DNA of 25,064 bases from NCBI GenBank assembly GCA_964353875.1, contig CAYGXU010000044.1, forward strand, positions 1-25,064. The letters are read 5' to 3'. Below the pieces are notes generated by a model that worked only from the letters and a program-made list of their open reading frames with translations, ran no database searches and was not told the origin of the DNA. The translations under genes and the position numbers were made by a program. Shown piece after piece: positions 17,334 through 25,064 of this stretch (position 1 is the stretch's first letter; every line of letters starts with the position of its first letter). This DNA is from MGNI01 sp964353875. Its GTDB lineage: Bacteria > Chloroflexota > Anaerolineae > Anaerolineales > E44-bin32.

Positions 17334-18493
17334 AAGTTTGTATTGTAACTACAGCTTTCCCGCGTTGGGTCGGGGATAATCATGGCACATTTGTCCATGA
17401 GGCAGCGCGTGCCATCCAAAAACAAGGCCTACAAGTACGCGTCATCGCCATGCATAGCCCAGGTTCAAAAAGACAGGAAATATGGGATGGGATGGAGATC
17501 ATCCGCCCACAATATTTTCCTGAAAGATGGGAGATCCTGCGCCAAGAAAGAGCGGGTATCCCTGCAATCTGGCGTAAACGCCCTTTGGCACGGTTTGTGC
17601 TTCTTCCTTTTATCCTTACACATACCCTGGCGATCGCTAAGTTCGCTCAAGATTGCGACATTATTCATGCAAATTGGACTCTCTCTGCATTCGCCGCTTG
17701 GCTAAGCCGTATCCATCACCAGAAACCTTATATTGTTACCGTTCAGGGCAGTGATATCTTTCAAGCATCGCAAATCCCATGGGTCGCTCCTATTACAAAA
17801 GCAATTCTGAATAAAGCGGGACAGGTCCTGGCGCTGAGCCACGCGCTTGCCGAAAGCGCCATTCAACTCGGTGTGAAGTCTGAAAAAGTATCCGTAATCC
17901 CCAACGGAGTGGATACGGTTTTTTTTCATCCTGGAAGTTCATCACGAGAACTGCTCATCCTATACGTAGGCTCTTTCATCGAACGAAAAGGTCTGCTCCA
18001 CCTGATCAACGCAATCCCGCTTGTTATCCAACAATTCCCGCAGGTACGTTTCGCATTTATCGGCGGTGGGTCACAAGAAAAATCCCTATCCGATCGCGTA
18101 AACGACTTTGACCTTAGAGAGAATATCCAGTTCCTCGGAGAACTCCCACAACAAGAGGTCCGTAATTGGATGCAGAAGGCATATATTTTCGTCCTTCCTT
18201 CTCTGGAAGAAGGATTAGGCGTCGCGCTCCTGGAAGCGCTTGCTTGTGGAACGCCCGTTGTTGCTACTCAGGTTGGCGGCATTCCTGATGTGGTCACTCC
18301 TGAGGTTGGCACCCTTGTCCCTCCCGCAAATGCTGAGGCTTTGGCATCCGCGCTCATTGAAATCCTCAGGGATCCTACCAAGTGGCGAGAGTTGAGCGAG
18401 AATGCACGCCAAAGAGCATTGCATAGGTACAATTGGGAGCATATCGCACAACAGATCGTATTAATATACCAAGAACAACTTAATTCCAGGTGA
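17330..18493 (+). CDS. GT-B fold glycosyltransferase, family GT4
   Basis: Probable cytoplasmic retaining transferase that adds a hexose from a nucleotide sugar to a growing glycan. Starting at ATG 17330 gives 387 residues and places AAGGAAAAG just upstream; this ATG overlaps the methyltransferase stop as ATGA. The open frame begins earlier, at 17300, but that start would lack this signal. The N-terminal half has CIVTTAFPRWVGDNHGTFV and VQGSDIF (139-145). The C-terminal half has SVIPNGVD (188-195), LYVGSFIERKG (211-221), and the GT4 E-X7-E motif in LEEGLGVALLEALACGTPVV (E294, E302). It is the last gene of the glycan locus; a 206-base gap follows. Confidence 0.88.
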   Translation: MKVCIVTTAFPRWVGDNHGTFVHEAARAIQKQGLQVRVIAMHSPGSKRQEIWDGMEIIRPQYFPERWEILRQERAGIPAIWRKRPLARFVLLPFILTHTLAIAKFAQDCDIIHANWTLSAFAAWLSRIHHQKPYIVTVQGSDIFQASQIPWVAPITKAILNKAGQVLALSHALAESAIQLGVKSEKVSVIPNGVDTVFFHPGSSSRELLILYVGSFIERKGLLHLINAIPLVIQQFPQVRFAFIGGGSQEKSLSDRVNDFDLRENIQFLGELPQQEVRNWMQKAYIFVLPSLEEGLGVALLEALACGTPVVATQVGGIPDVVTPEVGTLVPPANAEALASALIEILRDPTKWRELSENARQRALHRYNWEHIAQQIVLIYQEQLNSR

Positions 18494-18685
18494 AATGACT
18501 TTTCCCCTCACTAACCTTATTAGAATGACTTCCCGACTATTCAAAATCTCAAATCTAAGTGCTGACTTCGGCAAAACAATGAAAAAGAAGTCAATATTCC
18601 TCCAAGCACAAAGATAATACGCTTGGGTTATTGAGATGCCTTCCTCATAACCATATACTTCTACTAGTTGCCAATGTTCAGGATT

Positions 18686-18692
18686 GGAGGAG
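18686..18692 (+). promoter_or_regulatory. Strong ribosome binding site deciding the start at 18700
   Basis: GGAGGAG lies seven bases before ATG 18700. It is the best Shine-Dalgarno match noticed in the window and favours 18700 over the earlier in-frame codon at 18631. It suggests high expression of the secreted repeat protein. Confidence 0.7.
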
Positions 18693-18699
18693 CAATATT

Positions 18700-20231
18700 A
18701 TGAGTAGACTCATACCTTTTCGTTTTTTGAGAAAATCCAGCTTGATTCTTGCAATTACGATCATTTCAGCCCTATTCGTTTTCACAATTGCATTGAGCGC
18801 TTCAACAATAAAAACCTTGAGTACCAACTATACCTTGGTTAACCTGGGCTCAAGCAGCGCCAATGTGGTCGTGGAATATATTAAAGATTCAGGCGCTTCC
18901 TGGGAGGTCGATCCAGGCAATGATGCCTTCACCATCCCCTCCAATTTTGGCCAAGTTCAAATTCGTCAATATTTCGACACAACGATGTCCTCCGGAAAGG
19001 GCTCGGCAGTCGTGAGCTCAGACCAACCACTTGGCGCAGTCGTTCAAATCCAGGCACGCAACCAGACCCCGACGCAAGGCGCATATTCGGGTTATACGCA
19101 GGGAAGCAATAAATTTTATGTGCCGCTTGTCGCCCGGNNNNNNNNNNAGCCAGTGGACTGGCAAATGCTCAGATCATCATCCAAAACGCGGATATATCTA
19201 ATTTGGATATCACGGTTGAGTTTATCAACGATTCAGGCACAACATACGTTAAGAACATCACCGCTCTCGCGCCTGGCGTTTCACATTATTATGACTTGGA
19301 TCTAGAGACAAATTTGCCTGAACCCTGGATTGGCTCAGCCGTTGTGACCGCCAGCAGCAGCGGAAAAATCGCAGTCGTAGGCAATTTCTTCACCGGTGCG
19401 GATACCATGCAAACCTACAATGCCTTTCCGGTTGAAAGCCTTGGCACGAAATGGGTCGCTCCTCTTTTCTTCGTGAGGTTAAACAACGGTCTAAGCTCCG
19501 TCATCACACTTCAAAATTTAAGCGGTGGCCAAATCGCGGCTGGCGGCGTTACCCTTAATTGCGTCAAGGATGCCGACACCTTTCCCAGTGGCCCCAATAC
19601 GATCTCCGTTTCCAATCCTGATCCAATTCTCAATAACGCCTCCTACTCCTTCAATCCAGTAGTGAATACGGCCATGTTCCCTGACGCACATTGGGGAGGA
19701 TCATGTCGTGTAGATTCTGGAAGCGCCAGCACGGTTGTTTTCGTTCAGTTGCGCTATGTCAATGTAGAGTATAAAGGCGCAGCCGCCTATGAAGCGATAA
19801 AAGAAGGTATAACCGACAAGCGAATAGTTGTGCCACTCATTGCAAAACGTCTTCCCAACGGTTTTGCTAGTGCTGTTACAATCCAAAATATGAGCTTCAG
19901 CAGCAGCGCAACGATCAATCTTCAATATCGACCTTTCTTTACTGAGGCAGAATGCCCAGTCGCGATCTGTGATAGAAACGCCGACGGAATTGTTAATGAA
20001 AGCGATGTGATCAACGTAGGTCCACTTACTATTCAGGCTGGGGGAAGCATTCAACGCAACCACCGTATTGAGAGCGGCCCAGGATCGGAAACAACATTGC
20101 CCAATGGCTGGCAAGGATCTTTGGTCGTGACCTCATCCGACTCGCCGATCAGCGGTTTCGTTCAATTGACAAATTACATCAGCACAACAGGAGACACATT
20201 CATGGCTCATAATGCCATTACTCTGCCATGA
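18700..20231 (+). CDS. Secreted four-repeat beta-rich surface protein, interrupted by an assembly gap
   Basis: A signal peptide covers residues 10-35 (SSLILAITIISALFVFTIAL). The mature part is four degenerate repeats of about 100-135 residues, beginning near 18805, 19114, 19452 and 19821. Repeats 2-4 open with FYVPLVAR, WVAPLFFVR and RIVVPLIAK, followed by an (I/V)xxQN strand (QIIIQN, VITLQN, AVTIQN). Repeats end with a strand such as GSAVVSS, GSAVVTA or GSLVVTS, then a short tail. Ten N at 19138-19147 lie early in repeat 2. The frame after them is shifted because ten is not the true gap size. The clear continuation of the repeat (ASGLANAQIIIQN) shows one gene, not two. The fourth repeat carries a calcium-loop-like insertion, DRNADGIVNESD. 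Family not recognised; the likely role is structural or adhesive. Confidence 0.75.
19138..19147. other. Assembly gap (ten N)
   Basis: Ten unknown bases within a coding region. To keep the downstream repeat in frame, the real number must leave a remainder of 2 on division by 3. Comparison with repeats 3 and 4 suggests only a few residues are missing. Confidence 0.98.
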
Positions 20232-20266
20232 AGCTCTCGACAGGAAAACCAGTCACTCTTCAGAAT

Positions 20267-20291
20267 CGGGGCAGCTTGATTGGCTGCCCCG
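20267..20291 (+). terminator. Strong hairpin after the repeat-protein gene, probable terminator
   Basis: A perfect nine-base GC-rich stem (CGGGGCAGC / GCTGCCCCG) with the seven-base loop TTGATTG begins 35 bases after the stop. The following sequence, TATTGCTTTG, is only moderately T-rich, so it may be a weak intrinsic terminator or a 3' stabilising hairpin. Confidence 0.65.
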
Positions 20292-20336
20292 TATTGCTTT
20301 GAAATCGGTTATCATTAAAATCTCATTGGCTGACCT

Positions 20337-20924
20337 ATGGAAAATCAACCATTTCGACACTTCTTCTTTATGGTTTGCATATCATCGCTCTTGATCGCCT
20401 GTTCAATTCCTGCTACATCTCAAGCAGAAACAACCTCAACGGGTCTTCCTCCCCAAAATGAGGTGTATCCTGTACCAGGCAGTGTAATGCCAGCCTACCC
20501 CGCACCTGGACAACCCAAGGTGTCTACCTATGCTATTGGCGAGCTACCTGTAGCTCCATCAGGGGCTCCAGATCCCGAGCCGGGTAAGGCTTCAATCAGT
20601 GGCATCCTATTTTCCTATACGATTCGTCAAACTATTCCGGAAACTGCCTTTTATCTGACGCCAGCGGTTGGCGCCGATCATCGTGATATGCCCCCTATTT
20701 TGATCGGCCCTCGAACCGAAAAAGGAGATGTCTCTGGCAGAAGTATTGATGATGGTCAAATTGTAATGAATAGCATCCCCCCCGGGAATTACTACCTTGT
20801 TGTTTGGGCTCCTTACAACTGGGTAGTTGCCCAAGTCTCGGATATGGACATCTCTCCCCTTTTACTAGAATTAGCAGCTGACCAGACCTTTCAATTGGGT
20901 GTGATTTTTCTTTCATGGCCATAA
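20337..20924 (+). CDS. Lipoprotein with proline-rich linker and a small beta domain
   Basis: The 195-residue product has a short hydrophobic leader ending in the lipobox LIAC, with C22 as the lipidated cysteine, so it is anchored on the outer face of the membrane. Residues 37-80 are a proline-rich linker with the near-repeat VYPVPG and AYPAPG. Residues 83-195 are a beta-rich domain (KASISGILFS, later IPPGNYYLVVWAPYNWVVA) that resembles carboxypeptidase-regulatory-like or prealbumin-like folds. It has no catalytic motif. It follows the hairpin after the repeat-protein gene and therefore probably has its own promoter. No clear ribosome binding site. Function unknown. Confidence 0.65.
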   Translation: MENQPFRHFFFMVCISSLLIACSIPATSQAETTSTGLPPQNEVYPVPGSVMPAYPAPGQPKVSTYAIGELPVAPSGAPDPEPGKASISGILFSYTIRQTIPETAFYLTPAVGADHRDMPPILIGPRTEKGDVSGRSIDDGQIVMNSIPPGNYYLVVWAPYNWVVAQVSDMDISPLLLELAADQTFQLGVIFLSWP

Positions 20925-21235
20925 TTTCATGAGATCAGGTGCTTTGGAACAGGCGCTAATGGTAGCCTGCTGTCGCTGCTTTGGAGAGAAATCCTGCCCA
21001 ATTCCGTCACGCGGATGTGTATGGCAAAAGAGGCACGCTAAGATAAAACCTTCAATAAGACTATCAAAGGCTTTTCTTGCTCCATGCCATTTCGCTTAGG
21101 ATGGATGTATTCCATTTGGTGTTGCATCTTGTATTCGCGAGGCCAGATTCGAGGGGCTGTGGGGGAGTCTCAGAAGAGCAGGTAGGTGCAAAGGGGTAAA
21201 TAAAAAATTCTTGGGGTAGTCTACAGCCCATGCCT
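20925..21235. other. Gap between convergent genes
   Basis: It separates the lipoprotein gene from the minus-strand regulator gene. I see no credible coding region, no long hairpin with a T-run and no repeat. A 56-codon frame (20929-21099, plus strand) was considered and not accepted. Confidence 0.4.
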
Positions 21236-22558
21236 TTACTTCGACAAAGCCGGTAATAGCATTGTAAACAGAGCCTGATAGGACATGTTCAAAGAGAATG
21301 GTTTGCCGTTCGATTGGCCGCCGATGGCGTAAATAAATTCACCAACGGTTACGAGTCCCAATTGTCGCCACTCCATCGCATCCGGGAAATTTTCAAAGCC
21401 TTGCCATCTGCCTTGTTGGGGATCATAGAGTAATGGATTGCCAGCGGCATCAGCAGCAGATTGTCCCCCAACAACATAAATCATATCCGCCAAACCCACC
21501 ATTCCCATGGCATAACGCCCCTCAGGCATTATGTCTCGCGCAACCCATGGTTCTCTGCCTGGGACATCGTTTCCCGGAAAATAAGCTTCATTTACTGCAA
21601 GTGGTTGTATACCATCAAACCCACCAATAACGTAAATCACGCCACTCGCAACCGCCGCGCCGGAAAAACCGCGCGCTGTCGGCATAGGTGTGAGTTCACT
21701 CCACTGATCTTGGGCTGGATCATATCCATAAACCGTCGCTACGAAAACGAAACCATCCCACCCACCAAAAAGGTATAGCTTGCCCTCAAACGTAACCATT
21801 GAATAACCGCTCAATGGTTCAGGTAAGGGCGATCTTACCTCCCATCGATCCAATAATGGATCATAGACTTCAAGCGAAGTAATTGGTTCACCTGAAGCCT
21901 TCTTCCCTCCCGGTATATATATTTTTCCACCAATAACACCCGCTTGTGCTTCAGAAACCGGTGTGGGTTTATCCGCTAGGCGTACCCATGAGTCAAGCCT
22001 CGGATTATATCGCTCGACAACCCCAGTGATTTCCTCTTCTGTCTCTCCGCCAATGGCGTAGATCTGGTTTTCATAAGTCGTCAGCGCAAGCCCGCTCCTG
22101 GCTGTTGGTAAATCAGCTTTTCTTGTCCACCTCAATCCGTTAGTTTGTTCGCTTCCATCTCCCGTGTTATAAGGGAATTGATTATCATTCCGGTCCAAGA
22201 ACAACATTCCAAGGATCGCGAAGAGCACCACCCCTACCAAGATTAACATTGGGACCCATCCTCCCACTTGTTTCCCATAGAGGTAACCTCGGCCACGTTG
22301 TCCGCTAAACGACTCATCTGAAGGGATTGAATTCTTCCAGGCTACGTTATCAACTTTTACCAGCGCACTCTTGATCGCCTGCATCGCCGCCTCGGTGCGA
22401 GAATTCACACCCAATTTGGTATAAATATTCCGTAAGTGAACCTTAACCGTATTGGTGCTGATCACCAGCCGCGCGGCGATCTCCTTATTGCTGGCTCCTC
22501 TCACAACTAGCTCGAGAATTTCCAATTCCCGATCGCTTATCTTATTTTGATCTTCCAT
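21236..22558 (-). CDS. Membrane-bound LuxR-type regulator with extracellular Kelch propeller
   Basis: Residues 5-65 are a LuxR/GerE-type helix-turn-helix (SDRELEILELVVRGASNKEI, then STNTVKVHLRNIYTKLGVNS). A linker leads to one membrane helix at about 101-121 (WVPMLILVGVVLFAILGMLF). Residues 145-430 carry six Kelch repeats marked by YAIGGE, YIPGGK, YLFGGW, YVIGGF, YVVGGQ and YAIGGQ, consistent with a six-bladed propeller. The arrangement puts the DNA-binding end inside and the propeller outside, so it may be a one-component transcription factor that senses an extracytoplasmic ligand. No phosphoreceiver domain is present. The C-terminus, ALFTMLLPALSK, resembles the short hydrophobic tails of other secreted proteins here. 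AAGGG precedes the ATG. Targets are unknown; neighbouring surface genes are candidates. Confidence 0.88.
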   Translation of the reverse strand: MEDQNKISDRELEILELVVRGASNKEIAARLVISTNTVKVHLRNIYTKLGVNSRTEAAMQAIKSALVKVDNVAWKNSIPSDESFSGQRGRGYLYGKQVGGWVPMLILVGVVLFAILGMLFLDRNDNQFPYNTGDGSEQTNGLRWTRKADLPTARSGLALTTYENQIYAIGGETEEEITGVVERYNPRLDSWVRLADKPTPVSEAQAGVIGGKIYIPGGKKASGEPITSLEVYDPLLDRWEVRSPLPEPLSGYSMVTFEGKLYLFGGWDGFVFVATVYGYDPAQDQWSELTPMPTARGFSGAAVASGVIYVIGGFDGIQPLAVNEAYFPGNDVPGREPWVARDIMPEGRYAMGMVGLADMIYVVGGQSAADAAGNPLLYDPQQGRWQGFENFPDAMEWRQLGLVTVGEFIYAIGGQSNGKPFSLNMSYQALFTMLLPALSK

Positions 22559-22860
22559 GACCCTTCAATGATCTGCTCGATATGGAGAACTCGGGGATCA
22601 AATGATGTGAGGTTCTGGTTTGAGATTCTCCTGAAAAACCGCTCCATGATGTTCATCCCTGCTGATGTGTTTTCTACCCAGACCTGTTGTGCCCGGCTAT
22701 TCCTGCCATTTGTCTATTGTATCAGCCTGCACTGATTCTGCCTGACTGCACAGATCCGATTTCCGGGCTTGTGGATGCCGAGCATATAATCCTACTATGG
22801 GAATAAAACAACCTATCACTGCCAGTGATCATTTATCGAGGCAATAGACAGCTTTCAACT
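22559..22860. other. Gap between two minus-strand genes
   Basis: Contains the palindromic candidate terminator at 22815-22829 for the protease gene and presumably the promoter of the LuxR-Kelch gene toward 22560-22650. No coding region or repeat family was recognised. Confidence 0.4.
22815..22829 (-). terminator. Interrupted palindrome after the protease gene, possible terminator
   Basis: ATCACTG and CAGTGAT are perfect inverse repeats around one central base, 32 bases past the protease stop on the minus strand. Reading that strand, TTGTTTTATT follows shortly after. The loop would be very small and the stem is short, so an operator for the regulator gene is an alternative. Confidence 0.35.
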
Positions 22861-24642
22861 TCATTGGTGCGAAATGATGGGGAAGAAAATCAGATTGGGC
22901 GGAGGACCGAGATAGAGGCGCCCGGCTCCATACTTGGTGTCATAGCCGGATGTTCCCTGGTCAATCGCACGCCCCTCAAGAAAGCTTACGATGTCATCTG
23001 GCGTGAATATTGGAAACGCATCCAAGACCAATACTGCTGCTCCCGAAACATGGGGAGTGGCGGCCGAGGTTCCATTAAACACTCCGGCTCCAAAAGACCA
23101 GGTATTCACATTGGCAAAACCTGCAATCCGAGGCTGGTTTAATCCCCCACTCAAAGTCCCCCCGGGACCATGCGTAGGCCCCCAAGAGCTGTAATATTCC
23201 AAATTGTAAGTATTCACATCGACCGCAGCCACCGAAAATGCCGATGCAGCAGTGGCGGGATCTACCAGGCTTCGCTCAGAGACGTTGTTTTCGAACGCAG
23301 GGGTGTTGTGGCCCATTAAGTCGAAAATGTGAGTGCCATCGGCAGCATATTTATCAATCACGATCCCATAGTAACCTGAGGCTGGAATGGCAGTATAGAT
23401 CGTTTCCGTGGGCGGCTGGGTTCCCGTCTGCGCGTTTTCGGAAGAGTCGACAACCTCCCACTCGGAACCGTTCCAATAGACCAGATAGAGATCGTAGTCT
23501 TGATTGGTGGCTGGCCACGCATTCCAACGGAGGTTGAGGTAAAGTGTGCCGGAGGTCAAATGCCCAAGCTCATTGACCTCCTGATCATCAATATCGGCAG
23601 AAGCGCTGCCGGCTTCGAATTCGTGGATGCCATCTCCATCGGAGGCATCACTGTAAGGACCATCCCAATGGTATTCGGCCTGATTGCCAGCGGCTTGAAC
23701 ATAGAGGGTGTGGTAGGTATTGAGTGCGGTATTGATCGCATCCGAAACCGGCCCGCTACCATCCCCAGGTTCGACGTTGTAAAAGGCAATCGATGAAGAG
23801 ATGATGTGATGGCCCGATTGAGCCAAGGCAAGGATATAGGCAGCCATTTGGGTGGCAGTCCCCGGTGAGGCGAAGGTGAAGGACACGCCTGGCGCCATGT
23901 CATAGATGATCTCGGCAACCGCAGTGCCATGCCGACTATTTAGATAGAGGGTTCCATAGGTTGAGATGGATGATGGCAACTCCCCATTGGCTTGTGCGGT
24001 AGTGTAATCCTGAAAGATATCCAGGACCGCCACTTTAACACCTTTCCCTGTAAATCCAGCGCTTTGCCAATCGTCGGCGTTCGAGGCAGCCACGCCCTGC
24101 GTGAGCACCGATCCGGCGAGAAGAGGGGAAGCCAATGGTGCTTGCACTGTATCTACTGGAAAGACCGGGATGGGCCTCTCCACGATACTAACTCCTGGCA
24201 TACTGGCAAGATTCTCAAGCATGTCAATGGGAATTGAGGCTTCAATCCATCTCTGATACTGTACTGTGACTCTGCCCCCAAGTCTCGAAATTGCATCGCG
24301 CGCCCTCTGAGCCGCTTGGAGATCCTGCATGACAACCTGGACATCCACCCATCCATTCCGAAAGGTAAATCCATTTCCTTGTGCAAAGATCGCTGCATCT
24401 CTTGGATTCCTTCGCCATTGTTCGACCAGATCGCTTAATGCACTCGAGAGATTGGCATGGAGAGGTTTCTTCGATGGCCACTCCTCTTGAATGCCATTCC
24501 GCGCGTGATCTGGAGGGAAGAGCGGATCTGCGGCATCGGCGGAAGAAGCAAAACATATCCATACGAGAAGAAAACTAATCAAATATGGTCTAATAATGCG
24601 TCCTAAGGCTAGGCAACTAGGTTCTGGCCATTGCTTCTTCAA
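22861..24642 (-). CDS. Secreted subtilisin-like serine protease (family S8)
   Basis: An extracellular endopeptidase of 593 residues. It starts at TTG 24642 with GGAG about eight bases upstream, and a signal peptide lies at about residues 19-38. Residues 40-190 look like a propeptide. The catalytic residues are D208 in VAVLDIFQD, H238 in SRHGTAVAEI, and S526 in NGTSAATPHVSGA; N320 in AAGNQ is the oxyanion Asn. Between N320 and S526 a beta-rich insertion at about 345-445 (TNQDYDLYLVYWNGSEWEV, YYGIVID) resembles bacterial pre-peptidase C-terminal-type domains. The D-site Gly typical of subtilases (DTG) is replaced by Ile. The C-terminus is NLIFFPIISHQ, a variant of the hydrophobic tail seen on the wall enzymes. 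It lies upstream of the LuxR-Kelch gene on the same strand, 302 bases apart. Confidence 0.88.
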   Translation of the reverse strand: MKKQWPEPSCLALGRIIRPYLISFLLVWICFASSADAADPLFPPDHARNGIQEEWPSKKPLHANLSSALSDLVEQWRRNPRDAAIFAQGNGFTFRNGWVDVQVVMQDLQAAQRARDAISRLGGRVTVQYQRWIEASIPIDMLENLASMPGVSIVERPIPVFPVDTVQAPLASPLLAGSVLTQGVAASNADDWQSAGFTGKGVKVAVLDIFQDYTTAQANGELPSSISTYGTLYLNSRHGTAVAEIIYDMAPGVSFTFASPGTATQMAAYILALAQSGHHIISSSIAFYNVEPGDGSGPVSDAINTALNTYHTLYVQAAGNQAEYHWDGPYSDASDGDGIHEFEAGSASADIDDQEVNELGHLTSGTLYLNLRWNAWPATNQDYDLYLVYWNGSEWEVVDSSENAQTGTQPPTETIYTAIPASGYYGIVIDKYAADGTHIFDLMGHNTPAFENNVSERSLVDPATAASAFSVAAVDVNTYNLEYYSSWGPTHGPGGTLSGGLNQPRIAGFANVNTWSFGAGVFNGTSAATPHVSGAAVLVLDAFPIFTPDDIVSFLEGRAIDQGTSGYDTKYGAGRLYLGPPPNLIFFPIISHQ

Positions 24643-25038
24643 GGTTAATGCTCCTATGGTACTTTCATTATTTGGATTGCCTCAAGTTCGTCATTATCAT
24701 CTAACAAAAATGATGAAAATGATATTGGACGAATGTACTGAAAGCAGAAACCATGACTAATTTTCTGTCCACTTGCATATCATGCCAAAAACGTGATGTT
24801 TAAACACAGTTGTCTTGCTTGCGTGTCTGAGGTATTTATTGCCTTATCATCCAGGGTCGAACTCAAAAAACCTTGATATCGAGTACACGCAAATTACATT
24901 GGATCGATACTGCTATTATTGTAAAGAAGAATGCTTGAGTCAAGCCCTGGCAAACCATTTGCAAGGAAGGACAAGAAAAGAGGATCAATCATTATAATAC
25001 CATCCTCTCGCCATGGATAAGGACATCAAGGATTCAAT
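24643..25038. other. Gap upstream of the protease gene, up to the right-edge gene
   Basis: Probably holds the protease promoter (minus strand) and the leader of the right-edge gene. I found no credible gene; the 60-codon frame at 24815-24997 has no start signal and no recognisable domain. Confidence 0.4.
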
Positions 25039-25064
25039 ATGGAGTTGGATCAAAAAGTATGTTC
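25039..25064 (+). CDS. Possible start of a gene cut by the window edge
   Basis: ATG 25039 is preceded by AAGGA with a six-base spacer and reads MELDQKVC before the window ends. Another ATG at 25013 in a different frame also stays open (MDKDIKDSIWSW) but lacks a ribosome binding site. Too short to assign. Confidence 0.25.

Noticed and set aside
18631..19305. Two separate genes either side of the N gap
   Set aside because: The repeat pattern continues across the gap; the frame change is an artefact of the placeholder length.
20929..21099. 56-codon cysteine-containing frame after the lipoprotein gene
   Set aside because: No ribosome binding site, no domain pattern, and the length is within what chance gives in a gap.
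23238..23796. Plus-strand frames of 98-99 codons opposite the protease gene
   Set aside because: They are antisense to a clear subtilase with catalytic motifs and show no features of their own.
24815..24997. 60-codon frame with CYYCKEEC
   Set aside because: The Cys spacing hints at a zinc knuckle, but it starts at an unsupported TTG and has no second Cys pair or recognisable family.

Overview
The window looks like a scaffold from an uncultured Chloroflexota bacterium, most likely class Anaerolineae. This is inferred from family content rather than from any marker gene. The clues are a LuxR-type HTH fused through one membrane helix to a Kelch propeller, secreted proteins ending in a short hydrophobic 'FLPLIMR'-type tail, several large GT-C-like membrane proteins, and no sign of LPS genes. 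A run of ten N (19138-19147) marks a scaffold join. I saw no tRNA, rRNA, CRISPR array or insertion sequence.

Layout. 1-714: a probable decayed membrane-protein gene on the minus strand, then a gene-free stretch. 715-4768: two secreted cell-wall enzymes in tandem, a SpoIID/LytB-like protein and a LasA-type M23 peptidase. Both carry a related C-terminal LamG-like domain and the same kind of C-terminal tail. 4915-18493: a surface-glycan locus on the plus strand. It holds a GT2 transferase with two membrane helices, a secreted clan GH-A glycosidase, a PMT/ArnT-like GT-C protein, two DUF2142-like membrane proteins flanking a membrane-anchored beta-sandwich protein, two paralogous 625-629 residue membrane proteins, a SAM methyltransferase and a GT4 transferase. 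Many junctions are ATGA overlaps, including a 22-codon micro-ORF that overlaps both of its neighbours. 18700-20924: a secreted protein of four degenerate repeats, broken by the assembly gap, followed by a terminator hairpin and a lipoprotein. 21236-24642, minus strand: a membrane-bound LuxR-Kelch regulator and, upstream of it, a secreted subtilisin-like protease. A possible partial gene begins at the right edge.

How the genes may work together (inference): the GT2 enzyme could charge a polyprenyl phosphate with sugar inside the cell, and the GT-C proteins could use such lipid-linked donors outside it. The GT4 transferase and the methyltransferase would extend and cap a glycan, and the secreted glycosidase would trim it. 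The cell-wall enzymes, repeat protein and protease are surface components. The Kelch-LuxR protein could couple an outside signal to transcription. No Wzx flippase, Wzy polymerase or ABC exporter is visible, so either the export genes lie elsewhere or the locus decorates proteins or lipids instead of making a free polysaccharide.
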